Below, one piece after another: positions 63,985-64,000 of a stretch of DNA of 64,000 bases. How positions within the stretch are numbered: position 1 is the first letter of the stretch; each line of letters begins with the position of its first letter. The stretch comes from Collinsella stercoris DSM 13279. Its GTDB lineage: Bacteria > Actinomycetota > Coriobacteriia > Coriobacteriales > Coriobacteriaceae. The stretch is taken from assembly GCF_020735465.1 (NCBI RefSeq), contig NZ_CP085935.1, positions 1,116,001 through 1,180,000 on the forward strand. Reading direction: 5' to 3'. Below the pieces are notes generated by a model. It made no database searches. It worked only from the letters and a program-made list of their open reading frames with translations, and had not been told where the DNA came from. Both the position numbers and the translations under genes were made by a program.

Positions 63985-64000
63985 GAGCCCCCGGTCGCGC

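Overview
The window is high-GC DNA with a conserved actinobacterial housekeeping layout. Its gene content (fused ECF transporter module, zinc-type S14, L31 preceded by a two-hairpin leader, AbiEi-like/DUF559-like protein, very repeat-rich intergenic DNA) suggests a gut member of the Coriobacteriia, most likely Collinsella or a close relative. That assignment is an inference; no rRNA is present. Nearly every gene has a clear Shine-Dalgarno (SD) sequence. I saw no tRNA, rRNA, CRISPR array, insertion sequence or prophage.

Layout. 1-1573: end of a cell-surface polysaccharide cluster (glycosyltransferase, glf). 1761-4804: acetate overflow genes pta and ackA around a universal stress protein. 5117-10264: HIT protein, xseB/xseA, membrane zinc peptidase, tgt and an unknown protein, all on the minus strand. 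10881-16908: short-chain dehydrogenase, large coiled-coil membrane protein, FKBP, uracil/xanthine permease, YgjP-type metallopeptidase. 16909-19678: accessory island with one AbiEi/DUF559-like gene between two opposed arrays of 19-bp repeats, plus further locus-specific arrays. 19679-28116: rubredoxin, flavin reductase, smpB, TPR protein, rnr, ftsX/ftsE and a YitT-family protein. 28187-33348: prfB, secA, rpmE. 33502-38407: citrate synthase, ACT protein, HAD phosphatase, adenine deaminase. 38408-45799: repeat-rich spacer with a possible micro-ORF, tyrS, U32 peptidase, class A penicillin-binding protein. 46603-61146: argR with a coupled 33-aa membrane protein, truA, a fused EcfA-EcfA-EcfT protein, then the alpha/spc ribosomal block (rplQ back to rplE) with rpoA, infA, map, adk and secY. 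61545-63984: FHA protein and EsaB-like ubiquitin-fold protein typical of type VII secretion loci, then a membrane protein at the edge.

The minus-strand block from rplE to truA has the order familiar in Gram-positive genomes, with overlapping genes (rplO/secY, adk/map) showing tight coupling. It is cut off upstream of rplE: rplX and rplN are not there.

The most unusual material is non-coding. (a) Three copies of a nested palindrome lie between rplQ and the ECF gene and between map and infA. They share a core of about 60 nt, each enclosed by its own long inverted repeat of unrelated sequence. (b) Two opposed 19-bp-period arrays, each centred on an AACCAT...ATGGTY dyad, bracket the AbiEi/DUF559-like gene; each could fold into one long imperfect hairpin. 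(c) Almost every longer spacer holds its own degenerate minisatellite with its own period (16, 17, 19, 24, 45 or about 47 bp).
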